NCBI RefSeq assembly: GCF_014696315.1
Contig: NZ_JACJPX010000062.1
Coordinates: forward strand, 1 to 48,577
Source: Calothrix membranacea FACHB-236
GTDB lineage: Bacteria > Cyanobacteriota > Cyanobacteriia > Cyanobacteriales > Nostocaceae
Length of the DNA stretch: 48,577 nucleotides
Reading direction: 5' to 3'
In this document: positions 34,287 through 43,062 of the stretch, piece after piece
Layout: each line of letters starts with the position of its first letter
How positions within the stretch are numbered: position 1 is the first letter of the stretch
Translations under genes and position numbers: made by a program
The notes under the pieces: model-generated
Database searches by the model: none
The model's input: the letters and a program-made list of their open reading frames with translations, nothing else
What the model was told of the DNA's origin: nothing

Positions 34287-36209
34287 ATGGTGCGTTTAAA
34301 ACTGTGGCAATGGGTTGTACTAGCAGCGCCAATCGCGTTGATTGTGACTTTCTTACTAGTAGCCGCCGGTTCCCAAATCCATACATGGGGAATTAGTTGG
34401 ATTTGGGCTGTGTTTACGCTGATATTTGTGGGGTGGCGTTGGTTGCTAGTCAAATGGACTCGTCCAGAGGTAGAACAATTAGAGGCGATATTAGCAGAAG
34501 TTAACGAGGAATTAGCCGCAACGGTTGATGCTAACCAGTTACCAGCCGGAAATGACGCTACTGCTCAAGCCCAAACAGTTTTAACGGAGATTTTACAAAC
34601 CGCACAAAACGATCGCCCGATTTGGGAAGATTGGTCAACTTTCTGGACAAGATGCCAAAATCTAGTTGTGGCGATCGCTCAGATCTACCATCCTGAAGTT
34701 AAATATCCGCTATTAAATATTTACGTTACCCAAGCTTACGGCTTAATTCGGGGAACGGTTGATGATTTGGATCAATGGATACAAAAACTATCACCAGCCT
34801 TAAATCAGGTGACTGTTGGGCAAGCTTATCAAGCTTATGAAGTTTACCGTAAATTAGAACCATCTGCCCGCAAACTCTGGCAAGCTTGGAATTGGGCGCA
34901 ATGGTTATTGAATCCGGCGGCGGCTTTTGCTAAAAAAGCTAGTCAGCGTTCTACCAGCCAAGCAAATCAGCAATTACTGGTAAATTTAGGCCAAATGTTG
35001 CGGGAAGCAGCTTTACGAAATTTGTGCCGACAAGCGATCGCTCTTTATAGTGGTAGTACTTTACCAACTGCGGAATTTTCTGCCTCAACTACAACCCCCG
35101 CATTACCCAAGGCGAAAACTCAAACTCTCCGGGAAATACTTACCCAAGCAGAACCCGCTGAAGTTGTTGCGGTAAAACCTGTAAATATTCTGCTGGTAGG
35201 GCGCACAGGTTCGGGAAAAAGCAGCTTGATTAACACCTTATTTCAATCCGAACTAGCTGCTGTTGATGTCTTACCTAGTACCGATCAAATTCAAAATTAT
35301 CAATGGCAGACTGACTCTAAAGAAACCCTGACGCTTTGGGATACTCCAGGCTATGAACAAGCCAACCGTGGTGATTTTCGCGACTTAGTTTTAGACTATG
35401 CCACAAAGGCAGATTTACTATTATTAGTCACACCTGCGCTAGATCCAGCTTTGCAAATGGATGTAGACTTTCTCAAGGATATGCAGACGGAAGTTGCAGA
35501 TTTGCCTGTAATTACTATAGTTACCCAAGTTGATCGTTTGCGTCCCATCCGTGAGTGGGAACCCCCCTATGATTGGGAATGGGGCGATCGCCCAAAGGAA
35601 ATTTCGATTAGAGAAGCTACACAATATCGGGCGCAATTGCTGGGGGATTTCTCCAAGTTAGTTTTACCTGTGGTAACTAGCGATCGCAAAACCAATCGCG
35701 CAGCTTGGGGAATCGAAGCTTTATCTTTAGGATTAGTAGAAGCGATCGCACCTGCAAAACAACTGCGTCTAGCGCGCTTTTTACGTAATTTAGAAGCCCG
35801 TACCGTCGCTGCTGCCAAAATTATCGATAATTACACTTTCCAGATGGCGACAACTCAAGGACTGACATCGCTGCTCAAAAGTCCCGTCCTGCAGTTCATT
35901 TCTACCCTATCAACTGGATCGCCCACTCTGGCATACTTGCTAGCAGAAAAAATTCCCGTGGAACAGTTACCTGTTGTGATTGGTAAGCTGCAAATGGCTT
36001 ATGATTTGTTTTCACTCTTGAATACAGAGAACTCCAGCAAACCCAGCTTTGATTTGCTAGCCCTTTGGCCCTTGCTTTTGGAAAACACAAATACCAGCGA
36101 TGTCTGGGCTTTTGGTCATGCTTTAGTAGAGTATTGGACTCAAAATCTCACAATTGACCAACTGCGAGACAGGTTTAATTATTATCTCAATGTATCGGTT
36201 GTGAAATAG
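34287..36209 (+). CDS. Membrane-tethered GTPase of the Era/YeeP-like group
   Basis: A 640-residue protein. Two hydrophobic helices at ~8-28 and ~33-52 anchor the N-terminus. A helical domain (~60-260) follows. The GTPase domain begins near 300, with P-loop GRTGSGKSSLIN (~304-315) and DTPGYE for G3 (~353). G4 is TQVDR (~412), where the canonical NKxD has changed to TQVD. The C-terminal ~130 residues are helical and lack the hydrophobic DUF697 segment found in some relatives. Proteins of this layout are common in cyanobacteria and are thought to act at membranes; the target is unknown. It stands alone between DUF3386 and a repeat region. Confidence 0.85.
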   Translation: MVRLKLWQWVVLAAPIALIVTFLLVAAGSQIHTWGISWIWAVFTLIFVGWRWLLVKWTRPEVEQLEAILAEVNEELAATVDANQLPAGNDATAQAQTVLTEILQTAQNDRPIWEDWSTFWTRCQNLVVAIAQIYHPEVKYPLLNIYVTQAYGLIRGTVDDLDQWIQKLSPALNQVTVGQAYQAYEVYRKLEPSARKLWQAWNWAQWLLNPAAAFAKKASQRSTSQANQQLLVNLGQMLREAALRNLCRQAIALYSGSTLPTAEFSASTTTPALPKAKTQTLREILTQAEPAEVVAVKPVNILLVGRTGSGKSSLINTLFQSELAAVDVLPSTDQIQNYQWQTDSKETLTLWDTPGYEQANRGDFRDLVLDYATKADLLLLVTPALDPALQMDVDFLKDMQTEVADLPVITIVTQVDRLRPIREWEPPYDWEWGDRPKEISIREATQYRAQLLGDFSKLVLPVVTSDRKTNRAAWGIEALSLGLVEAIAPAKQLRLARFLRNLEARTVAAAKIIDNYTFQMATTQGLTSLLKSPVLQFISTLSTGSPTLAYLLAEKIPVEQLPVVIGKLQMAYDLFSLLNTENSSKPSFDLLALWPLLLENTNTSDVWAFGHALVEYWTQNLTIDQLRDRFNYYLNVSVVK

Positions 36210-36270
36210 TGCGATCGCAAACCAACCTAACTTAAAGCGTATTTGAGGTAAAGAAGGTACGCAGGTAGGG

Positions 36271-36493
36271 GGCAAGGCACTGCCCATTGGTGTCAACTTA
36301 ACGCGAAACCCGCTTTGTAGCAAGGTTTTTGCCCTCACCCCCAACCCCTCTCCCGGTGGGAGAGGGGAGCAAGAGATTTAATTCCCCTTCTCCTGGGGGA
36401 GAAGGGGTTAGGGGATGAGGGCGAGGGTTTTTGTACAACACTCGCCGTATATAGCTTTTAGCTTAAGTTGACACGTATGGGCACTGCCTTGCC
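36271..36493. mobile_element. MITE-like element with 31-bp inverted ends
   Basis: The left arm (36271-36301) reads GGCAAGGCACTGCCCATTGG then TGTCAACTTAA. The right arm (36463-36493) is its reverse complement with three mismatches. The inside holds nested palindromes: GCCCTCACCCCCAACCCC at 36331 against GGGGTTAGGGGATGAGGGC at ~36404-36422. Two further hairpins (CCCCTCTCCC / GGGAGAGGGG and CCCCTTCTCC / GGAGAAGGGG) lie within. No coding sequence is present. The inner flank TAGCTTTTAGCTTAAGTTGA matches the repeat at both ends of the window, so it may be mobilised by that element. Confidence 0.75.
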
Positions 36494-36497
36494 CTCT

Positions 36498-36543
36498 AGA
36501 ATACATTGATGTGTCGCCAACATTATTAGATTTGGTCTCATTT
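36498..36543. repeat. Copy of the GCCAACATTATT flank repeat
   Basis: GTCGCCAACATTATTAGATT followed by TGGTCTCAT matches GCCAACATTATTTAAATTCG followed by TCTCAT at ~176-204. Both copies follow a TTAAGTTGACAC element end at a similar distance, so the repeat unit extends beyond the inverted arms. Confidence 0.55.
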
Positions 36544-36550
36544 TTTAACC

Positions 36551-36716
36551 CTTACGACTCACAAACTAACTCTTGCAACTCGTAAACTAACTCTTGCAAC
36601 TCACAAACTAACTTTTGCAACTTGCAAACTAACTTTTGCAACTTGAAAACTAACTCTTGCGACTAGCAAACTAACTTTTGCAACTTGAAAACTAACTTTT
36701 CGACTCGTTTATCAAC
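36551..36716. repeat. 21-bp tandem repeat array
   Basis: Seven consecutive units start at 36564, 36585, 36606, 36627, 36648, 36669 and 36690, each of the form AACTAACTCTTGCAACTCGTA with small changes; partial units flank them. On the minus strand one frame translates as leucine-rich heptads (CKLQKLV, CELQELV), but a stop interrupts it and no start is evident. I treat it as non-coding minisatellite DNA. Confidence 0.9.
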
Positions 36717-36882
36717 GTCACAACTCTTAGAGCCGATTATTAAAGCAATAAATCAAGATTATAATTATTCTATCGTTAAATTTGCCTATTTTCGCAATTT
36801 AATATTAGATTTTTGCCCTTTTTCGTATTTCTAACTAAAACGGTTAACTCCTACAGGGAATTCAAAGTTAACAATTAAATAA

Positions 36883-36903
36883 CCCCACGGATCAATCCGG
36901 GGG
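36883..36903 (-). terminator. Terminator of phoD
   Basis: CCCCACGGAT and ATCCGGGGG form a hairpin just downstream of the leftward phoD gene. On the minus strand it is followed by TTATTTAATTG. STRR units (GTCAACC) fill the gap to the stop. Confidence 0.7.
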
Positions 36904-36942
36904 CTTTCTTCCCAGTCAACCGTCAACCGTCACCAGTCAACA

Positions 36943-38487
36943 TTAGCCAGGTTGTACTCCCGGACGACCATTTTCAACTACAAATGAAGCGCGTTTGCTC
37001 AGAGTCCCAGATGGGGTTGTTACTTCTGACATCGATAAATAGTCCGCTTTCCAGAGGTTTTGAGTTAGTGTACAGCGAACATACCCACGCCGATTGTTAT
37101 AGAACTTGATGTGTGGGTTATCACTACTATTTACGTAGGTGGGGATAGTGTCGTTTCCATCTCCACCAGAACTAATTGACGAACAGACAAATTCACTTCC
37201 CACGATCGCAGATTGTGGGTTATCAAAGTTAGCCTTGAGATCCATCGCCCAATGGTTATGCACATCCCCTGCTAAAGATACTGGATTAGAAGGCTTTTGC
37301 TGACCTAGAAAATCCATTAGGCGATCGCGATCGGCTAAATAAGCATCCCATTTATCCATGCTAAAGGTTTGACCTTCCCCTGCTCTTGTATCTCTTTGTG
37401 CAATGGGAACCTGTTGAGCAAGAATGTTCCATCTTCCTTCTGACTTACTTAAACCTTTGTATAACCAATCTTCTTGTGCTTGTCCGAGAATTGTTGCTTG
37501 TGGATCGAAGACTTCTGGACAACGTTCTTTAGTACCATCACCGCAGGGTTGATCTGTGCGATACTGGCGGGTATCTAAAACATGGAAGGTTGCTAAATTT
37601 CCAAAGGAAAGCCGACGGAAAAGTTGCATATCTGGGCCATTGGGTCGCGAGAACGGACGCAATGGCATATGTTCGTAATATACCTGATAAGCAATTGCTC
37701 GCCGTTGTAAAAAGATTGCCCTATCTTGATCTGGTTCTGTATCGATTTCTGAAATTTCGTCAGCGTAGTTATTTTCTACTTCGTGGTCATCCCAGGTAAC
37801 AATCCAAGGAAACATTGCATGGGCTTCTTGGAGATTAGCATCTAATTTATAGAGAGCGTGACGGTTACGGTAATCGTCTAAGGTCAGAATTTCTGTACTG
37901 TTGTGTTGTCTGGGGCCAGTAGTACTAATTCCTCCTTCATAGATGTAATCACCAACATGGACTACCAAGTCGAGGTCATCCTGAGCCATGTATTTGTAAG
38001 CAGTATAGTATCCCTGCTGATAGTTCTGGCAAGAAGCCAGCGCAAAGTTAAATTTGCTTACATTGCTACCTGGTACAGGAGCAGTACGAGTCCTTCCAAT
38101 GCGGCTAGCTTGGTTTCCTGCATAAAATCGATACCAATACCAAGTACTAGGCCGGAGTCCCTCAACGATCGCCCGCACTGAATGTCCGAGTTCTGGTGTA
38201 GCAAACTCTCTACCCTTAGCCACAATTCGCCGCATACTGGGATCAGTTGATACTTCCCAACGAACTGGCACATTTACAGGTGGCATTCCACCGCCATTTA
38301 AAGGTTCGGGTGCTAGACGAGTCCAAATCACTACGCTGTTTGCGTAAGGTTCGCCTGATGCTACACCAAGCTTAAAAGGATTATCAGAAAATCGAGTATT
38401 AGCGATCGCGCGTTGATGAGAAAATTGGCTTGCGATCGCCAAACCAGTAAATGCTCCCGCCCCAATAATAAGGTTGCGTCGTTTCAT
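36943..38487 (-). CDS. phoD: PhoD-type alkaline phosphatase/phosphodiesterase, Tat-exported
   Basis: About 514 residues from the ATG at 38487; an in-frame ATG at 38529 would place 14 residues before the signal. The N-terminus KRRNLIIGAGAFTGLAIASQ is a twin-arginine signal, so the enzyme folds with its metals before export. The PhoD metallophosphatase blocks are HVGDYIYEGG, VTWDDHEVENNYADE and SLAGDVHNHWAMDL, and the N-terminal beta domain carries PFKLGVASGEPYANSVVIWT. It hydrolyses phosphate mono- or diesters outside the cell under phosphate limitation. I did not identify a Pho box upstream. A terminator hairpin follows the gene. Confidence 0.95.
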   Translation of the reverse strand: MKRRNLIIGAGAFTGLAIASQFSHQRAIANTRFSDNPFKLGVASGEPYANSVVIWTRLAPEPLNGGGMPPVNVPVRWEVSTDPSMRRIVAKGREFATPELGHSVRAIVEGLRPSTWYWYRFYAGNQASRIGRTRTAPVPGSNVSKFNFALASCQNYQQGYYTAYKYMAQDDLDLVVHVGDYIYEGGISTTGPRQHNSTEILTLDDYRNRHALYKLDANLQEAHAMFPWIVTWDDHEVENNYADEISEIDTEPDQDRAIFLQRRAIAYQVYYEHMPLRPFSRPNGPDMQLFRRLSFGNLATFHVLDTRQYRTDQPCGDGTKERCPEVFDPQATILGQAQEDWLYKGLSKSEGRWNILAQQVPIAQRDTRAGEGQTFSMDKWDAYLADRDRLMDFLGQQKPSNPVSLAGDVHNHWAMDLKANFDNPQSAIVGSEFVCSSISSGGDGNDTIPTYVNSSDNPHIKFYNNRRGYVRCTLTQNLWKADYLSMSEVTTPSGTLSKRASFVVENGRPGVQPG

Positions 38488-38795
38488 GGGATGGTACAGC
38501 AACCGCTCAAAATTCTCGTACTTGAACATCCTTGTTTTATCCCTAACTATATGGGCAAATCAAAGTAGAGAAACATATGACACTTTAAAAAGCGTAATCA
38601 TCGGTAAATCCTTTCAAGGATTTCCTTGCTAAATCAGGTTTTCACAAACTGATTCTTGTGATTAAATGTGTCAGTTATTACTTTGATTTCCCAAAAATAT
38701 GGGGAAGATATTAATTTTGTACCAAGGAAGAGTTAATATCAACTTAATTTTCGGATATTAAAAGATTATGCTGTCTTACAAATATTAGTACTGCA

Positions 38796-38826
38796 AAACC
38801 TGTTAACAGTTAACAGTTAACAGTCA
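38796..38826. repeat. GTTAACA heptamer array
   Basis: Four tandem GTTAACA/GTCAACG-type units, the same class as the array at 7228-7278. Confidence 0.75.
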
Positions 38827-38911
38827 ACGAACCTTAATGCAATATTTCACAAATTATTGAGGATTGTTATAAGCTGTTACGCATTTAAATTCTATATTTC
38901 GCGCTCAGGTG

Positions 38912-38972
38912 GTCAAAAGTCAAGAGTCCAGGGTCAAAGGCTAGCTTGGACTTTTGACTCTTGACCCTTGAC
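38912..38972. repeat. Inverted heptamer repeat (GTCAAAA/GTCAAGA)
   Basis: GGTCAAAAGTCAAGAGTCCA is followed after ~20 bp by its near complement TGGACTTTTGACTCTTGACC. The transcript would form a long stem. Confidence 0.75.
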
Positions 38973-39048
38973 AGTCTTAACACCAGAATATTTGATCTAA
39001 ACGCGTATCAGCTTATAGCTATTTAACTTGCTAAAGAATAAATTAAAA

Positions 39049-39081
39049 ACTGCTCTTGCTGAAGGTGTAGTCAAGAGCAGT
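39049..39081 (-). terminator. Terminator of the leftward gene at 39127
   Basis: ACTGCTCTTG (39049-39058) and CAAGAGCAGT (39072-39081) are exact complements. On the minus strand the stem is followed by TTTTTAATTT, a classic Rho-independent signal ~45 bp after the stop. Confidence 0.85.
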
Positions 39082-39126
39082 CTTAAATTATTAAGCCTAA
39101 TTGTTAGTGAGACCCAAACTAAAAAT

Positions 39127-39450
39127 TTAGGCATCTTCAAGTTCTAATTGCGCCACAGTAACGGCGTTGAAAGCAAAAGCTAATACCAATGGCATAGGAC
39201 ATTTCAAAAAAACAGTAGAAAAGACAGCTACAACTGTGCCAATGATTGCTGATATTGACCACAGCTTTTCTTCCATAGTCTGTCCCTTTTCGGCTTTAAT
39301 CACTCTCAGCACGTGAGTGGGGATTGGTTCTGGCATTACACAGCCAGGAGGAAAAGCCCAAAAGTTATTACGGCGCTCAACAAATAAATCTGTCCAGCCA
39401 TTTTCTAGGCACCATGCTTCAATCCATTCAATCGCGTAATGATTCATCAT
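39127..39450 (-). CDS. Hypothetical two-helix membrane protein
   Basis: A 107-residue protein starting MMNHYAIEWIEAWCLENGWT (either of the first two ATGs). A soluble part of ~65 residues has an aromatic core (NNFWAFPPGCVMPEPIPTHV) and is followed by two hydrophobic stretches, ~68-82 and ~84-102, that may form a hairpin in the membrane. It has its own strong terminator, which supports a real gene. I recall similar short proteins in other cyanobacteria but know no function. Confidence 0.7.
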   Translation of the reverse strand: MMNHYAIEWIEAWCLENGWTDLFVERRNNFWAFPPGCVMPEPIPTHVLRVIKAEKGQTMEEKLWSISAIIGTVVAVFSTVFLKCPMPLVLAFAFNAVTVAQLELEDA

Positions 39451-40120
39451 CGGGTTTGCTACTATGACTTGTGAAATTTGTGTAGTTTTGTGAATAGAAA
39501 GTCTTAGTTATAGTTGAGAGCAGCTATTTGATAGCTACAAACTTGAAGGTATTTCTCCACTAAAAATAAAGCTTTATCAAGCATTTGAGAACCATATTAT
39601 GAATACACTCAAACAATGCTTAACTTGATTACAAGACTAACAGCCTAATGAGGTTGGTTAAATCAAAAGTCAATAAACTTAACTTATAAACTAACAAGTA
39701 AACTAATGTAAACAGCAATGTGAGCAGTTGCTCAAATCTAAAATAGTCATAAAACAAATATATATACTAAAGCTAAATTAAAACTAAATTTTAAAAATCA
39801 AGAATTGTAAACAATAAATATCAGCATTGAGTAACTTAGGGTCTCCTTATGGCAGGTTATATTTTTATATCTAAATTCGATCATGCCGCCTTTATTTATT
39901 GCTGCCATCCCCTCATAGTCTGAGTCCTAGGAACATTAAGAAAATACGACTAATGGATAACTGGCAGGTAGAAGGAAAATCTGTAATGGGAAGATAACAA
40001 ATACAGCCGGTGGCAATTTCGTGAGTTTACAGATTAATATAAGGGCGCACATATGTGCGCCCTACGGTGTACTTCATTTAGTGGAACAAGGGTGTATGTA
40101 AATATTTTTCCCTAACGTTC
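39451..40120. other. Gene-free region between leftward genes
   Basis: About 670 bp, A+T-rich to ~39840. A 24-codon frame near 39849 (MAGYIFISKFDHAAF...) has no ribosome binding site and I reject it. The only structured element is the perfect palindrome at 40042-40063, downstream of gor. Confidence 0.45.
40042..40063. repeat. Perfect 22-bp palindrome AGGGCGCACAT/ATGTGCGCCCT
   Basis: AGGGCGCACAT is directly followed by its exact complement ATGTGCGCCCT. It lies ~60 bp after the leftward gor stop and, read on that strand, is followed by TATATTAATC, so it may serve as a transcript end. The motif is also a common cyanobacterial repeat type. Confidence 0.65.
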
Positions 40121-41473
40121 TCATCTCATAGTGACAAATTCTTCCGCAGAGCTGGGGTGAATTCCCACTGTCGCATCGAAATCAGCTTTTTTCGCACCCA
40201 TTTTCACAGCGATCGCCACTCCTTGGATAATCTCTGCTGCAGAATCGCCTACCATGTGTGCGCCTAAAACGCGATCGCTTTCTTTCTCGACAATCAGCTT
40301 CATCAAGGTTTTTTCTTCTTTACCCGCTAGGGTGTAGTACATAGGACGGAAACGACTGCGATAAACTTGAATGCGATCGCTACCATATTTTTCCACTGCT
40401 TCTGCTTCCGTTAACCCTACTGTCGCCGCTTCCGGATTCGTAAAAACCGCTGTGGGAATATTCTCATAACTCATTACCCGCGATTTTCCACCAAAGACAG
40501 TATCAGCGAAGGCTCGTCCTTCATTAATGGCTACAGGAGTTAATTGCAATTTATTAGTACAATCACCGACAGCATAAATATTCTCCTCGGCTGTGCGGCT
40601 GTAGCTATCAACTAAAATCATTCCTGTGTCATCTACTTTGACACCAGTATTTTCTAAACCAATATTATCAGTATTAGGTTTCCGCCCCAAAGCTGCCAAA
40701 CTGATCGCGTCTGCTAAGATATTTTCTTCTTTGTCTGTTTTCAGTTTGATATTGACACCAGTATCAGTTTTTGTGATTTCTAAAATCTCGGCATTACTGA
40801 TAATCTTAATGCCGTGGCGAATCATTCCCTCTTGAATTTCTGTCCGTAAATCTTCATCGAAGCCACGCAAAATTTTATCATGGCGAATCACCTGAATAAC
40901 TTCTGCACCCAAACCATTCAATATACAAGCAAATTCAGAGCCAATATACCCACCACCAAGTAATACTACTCGTTGAGGTTGGGGATTCATCGTAAATAAA
41001 TCATCAGAAATTAATGCGTGTTCAATCCCAGGAATATCAGGACGAATTGGCGTACCTCCAACAGCAATTAAGATTTTATCGGCAGTAACTTTAGTATCAC
41101 CAATTTCCACAGTGTGATTATCAACAAATTTTGCCCTACCCTGATATACCTGCACTTTGGAATTATCTAACATTCTTTGGTAGATACCATTCAGTCGTGT
41201 GACTTCATTATTCACACGATTAATCATATCTTCCCAATTCAAGGAACTTTGTACATGACTCCAACCATACCCTTGTGATTCTTCAAAAAGACTAGGGAAG
41301 CGAGAAGCATAAACCATTAATTTTTTCGGTACGCAACCACGGGTAACACAAGTACCACCAAGTCTGTCAAACTCTGCAATACCTACTCTTGCACCATATT
41401 CCGCTGCACGCCGCGCAGTAGCAATCCCACCTGAACCTGCACCAATCACAAATAAATCAAAATTGTAAGTCAT
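40121..41473 (-). CDS. gor: Glutathione-disulfide reductase
   Basis: A 450-residue flavoprotein, the usual length. It reduces glutathione disulfide with NADPH in the cytoplasm. The FAD-binding N-terminus reads VIGAGSGGIATARRAAEYGA, and the redox-active pair is C42 and C47 in GGTCVTRGCVPKK. The NADPH site LLGGGYIGSEFA is at ~173-183. Downstream arginines in IRHDKILRGFD are consistent with NADPH rather than NADH. The FAD contact IYAVGDCTNKLQLTPVAINE and the C-terminal HPSSAEEFV, with the catalytic His, are present. A GGAG lies nine bases before the ATG. It lies 380 bp downstream of the peroxiredoxin gene on the same strand and fits a glutathione-linked peroxide defence. Confidence 0.95.
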   Translation of the reverse strand: MTYNFDLFVIGAGSGGIATARRAAEYGARVGIAEFDRLGGTCVTRGCVPKKLMVYASRFPSLFEESQGYGWSHVQSSLNWEDMINRVNNEVTRLNGIYQRMLDNSKVQVYQGRAKFVDNHTVEIGDTKVTADKILIAVGGTPIRPDIPGIEHALISDDLFTMNPQPQRVVLLGGGYIGSEFACILNGLGAEVIQVIRHDKILRGFDEDLRTEIQEGMIRHGIKIISNAEILEITKTDTGVNIKLKTDKEENILADAISLAALGRKPNTDNIGLENTGVKVDDTGMILVDSYSRTAEENIYAVGDCTNKLQLTPVAINEGRAFADTVFGGKSRVMSYENIPTAVFTNPEAATVGLTEAEAVEKYGSDRIQVYRSRFRPMYYTLAGKEEKTLMKLIVEKESDRVLGAHMVGDSAAEIIQGVAIAVKMGAKKADFDATVGIHPSSAEEFVTMR

Positions 41474-41853
41474 ATCACTTCGCTCCTAATTCAAACTTAA
41501 TTACCTGGAAAATTTCTCTGTATAATTTGATTAATATTGTTTCAATTTAAACAAGTATTATGTAAATTAAAATATATCCATCTGAAATGTTAAATTTTTA
41601 TCAATTTCTTTATTGATGAGTATTTGTTCTGCCCTATTGAAGCAAATTAATTTCTTATTAGCTTATAACTTAATTTCAATTACGAATGAAACAGGCAAAG
41701 GAAGTAATTTTGATTTAACTTCCCTTGCCTAAAAACCAACAATTGCAGAATTAATAAATTATAAAAATTTGACTGATGACTGATGACTGAACTAATTGGG
41801 CAATTCGATTTTTGAATTGAACCCATAGTTCAATTCAAAATCCAAAATTCTAC
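41474..41853. other. Intergenic region between prx and gor
   Basis: About 380 bp. It holds the terminator-like inverted repeat at 41694-41730 and an A+T-rich stretch from 41500 to 41680 that probably carries the gor promoter. I see no other structure. Confidence 0.4.
41694..41730 (-). terminator. Likely terminator of the peroxiredoxin gene
   Basis: AGGCAAAGGAAGT and ACTTCCCTTGCCT are near-exact complements around an A+T-rich loop, ~120 bp after the leftward prx stop. The T-run that follows on the minus strand is weak (GTTTCATT). Confidence 0.5.
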
Positions 41854-42426
41854 CTAGCCTACAAATGCCAACCGAGGTGCAACTTCTTTAACTCTTTCTA
41901 CACCTTTGAGGTAAGCCAAAACTGTATCTGCATCAGATACTTCAAAAGGATCGGTGGCACAGTTGTCTTCAAAACCTGGCTCAATAAACATCTTCTCAAT
42001 TTGTCCATTGTTGACAACCATTGCATACCGCCAAGACCGCATCCCAAAGCCGATGTTAGATTTATCTACTAACATTCCCATCTTGCGAGTAAATTCACCA
42101 CTACCATCGGGTAACAAGAAGACATTTTTTGCTCCTTGTTGTTTACCCCATTGGAACATGACAAACGCATCATTTACGGAAAGACAAATAATTTGATCGA
42201 CACCTAAAGCTGTGAATTGATCGTAAAGTTCTTCATAACGGGGTAGGTGGGTAGAAGAACAAGTAGGTGTGAACGCCCCAGGTAAAGCAAATAAGACTAC
42301 TTTTTTCCCGCCAAAAATTTCTTCAGTTGTCCGGTCTTGCCAACGGTAAGGATTAGGGCCAGGTACGGACTCATCCCGAACACGAGTTTTGAATACAACA
42401 TTGGGAACGCGAGTAATAGCAGTCAT
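41854..42426 (-). CDS. Type II (Prx5-like) peroxiredoxin
   Basis: A 190-residue cytoplasmic thiol peroxidase. The peroxidatic cysteine is C56 in [20 protein letters not shown], and a second cysteine, C81 in QIICLSVND, lies 25 residues on, the usual spacing for a type II resolving cysteine. [20 protein letters not shown] and [20 protein letters not shown] are also family-typical. Type II peroxiredoxins in cyanobacteria and plants are commonly reduced by glutathione/glutaredoxin, which agrees with gor next door. A GAGG precedes the ATG. It is transcribed away from the PerR-type gene across ~220 bp, so PerR control is likely. Confidence 0.93.
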   Translation of the reverse strand: MTAITRVPNVVFKTRVRDESVPGPNPYRWQDRTTEEIFGGKKVVLFALPGAFTPTCSSTHLPRYEELYDQFTALGVDQIICLSVNDAFVMFQWGKQQGAKNVFLLPDGSGEFTRKMGMLVDKSNIGFGMRSWRYAMVVNNGQIEKMFIEPGFEDNCATDPFEVSDADTVLAYLKGVERVKEVAPRLAFVG

Positions 42427-42576
42427 AAATACCTCTTTGTTAGATGGAATAATTAAACTTTTGTGTGAGCTTGAATATTTTGCTGTGGTCGCTTGCCACC
42501 TGTAAATCAGAATAATTCTGATATAAGAATTAGTAAATAGCTAGAAATACTTATTTTTTTAAAAGCTTTTCTTTCT

Positions 42577-42617
42577 TTATAAATTATAAGAGCGGAAAAG
42601 CTATAATATTGTTATAG
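42577..42617. promoter_or_regulatory. PerR-box-like palindromes between prx and the PerR-type gene
   Basis: TTATAAATTATAA (42577-42589) and CTATAATATTGTTATAG (42601-42617) are two inverted repeats resembling the PerR/Fur consensus TTATAATNATTATAA. The second includes TATAAT, ~30-40 bp before the regulator ATG, so it may overlap its -10 element and serve autoregulation. The palindromes are seen; binding is inferred. Confidence 0.5.
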
Positions 42618-42645
42618 GCGTATTTACTGTATTCAAGTACCTCCT

Positions 42646-43062
42646 ATGCAGCAACAAGCTGATGAGATTATCAAGATACTGAAGAGTAAAGGATTGCGAG
42701 TCACGCCTCAGAGGTTCGCAGTCTATGCAAACCTGCTGAAAAGACGAGACCACCCCACCGTTGAGCAAATTTTGACGGATTTAAATAAAGACGTACCCAC
42801 CTCATCACAAGCGACGGTGTATGCAGCGCTGCAAGCATTGCGTGAGGTAGGTTTAGTGCGAGAAGTGCTTTTAGAAGAGGGTGTTTCTCGCTACGATGCC
42901 AACGTTGCCCAGCATCATCATTTTCGCTGCACCAACTGTCGCACTATAGAAGATATCGAATGGGATACCTTCGGTAAAATCGATCTAAGCCATCTCCGCC
43001 CTGGGTTAAAAGCCGAAAAATTAGAGGTGATAGTTCAGGGAGTTTGCGATCGCTGTCAATGA
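42646..43062 (+). CDS. perR: PerR-type peroxide sensor of the Fur family
   Basis: A 138-residue Fur-family repressor. The winged helix occupies ~1-75 (KGLRVTPQRFAVYANLLKRR, then SQATVYAALQALREVG). Two CxxC pairs (C95/C98 and C134/C137) hold structural zinc. The regulatory metal ligands of Bacillus PerR (H37, D85, H91, H93, D104) are all present one position earlier: H36, D84, H90, H92 and D103. The last being Asp rather than Glu is a known mark of peroxide-sensing PerR as against Fur. It is divergent from a peroxiredoxin gene and matches the role of FurC/PerR in Anabaena. PerR-like boxes lie upstream. Confidence 0.92.
   Translation: MQQQADEIIKILKSKGLRVTPQRFAVYANLLKRRDHPTVEQILTDLNKDVPTSSQATVYAALQALREVGLVREVLLEEGVSRYDANVAQHHHFRCTNCRTIEDIEWDTFGKIDLSHLRPGLKAEKLEVIVQGVCDRCQ

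Larger units (their letters stand above)
38530..39048. other. Upstream region of phoD
   Basis: About 520 bp. It includes a perfect AAATCCTT/AAGGATTT inverted repeat at 38606-38623 that could be an operator, GTTAACA heptamers at 38796-38826, and GTCAAAAGTCAAGAGTC-type repeats at 38912-38972 that form a long palindrome. No gene is visible. Confidence 0.5.

Noticed and set aside
38530-39000. A Pho box upstream of phoD
   Set aside because: No convincing tandem 8-bp CTTAACCT-like units were seen; only an AAATCCTT/AAGGATTT inverted repeat.
39849-39923. A 24-codon frame starting MAGYIFISKFD
   Set aside because: No Shine-Dalgarno, no terminator, and the length is expected by chance.
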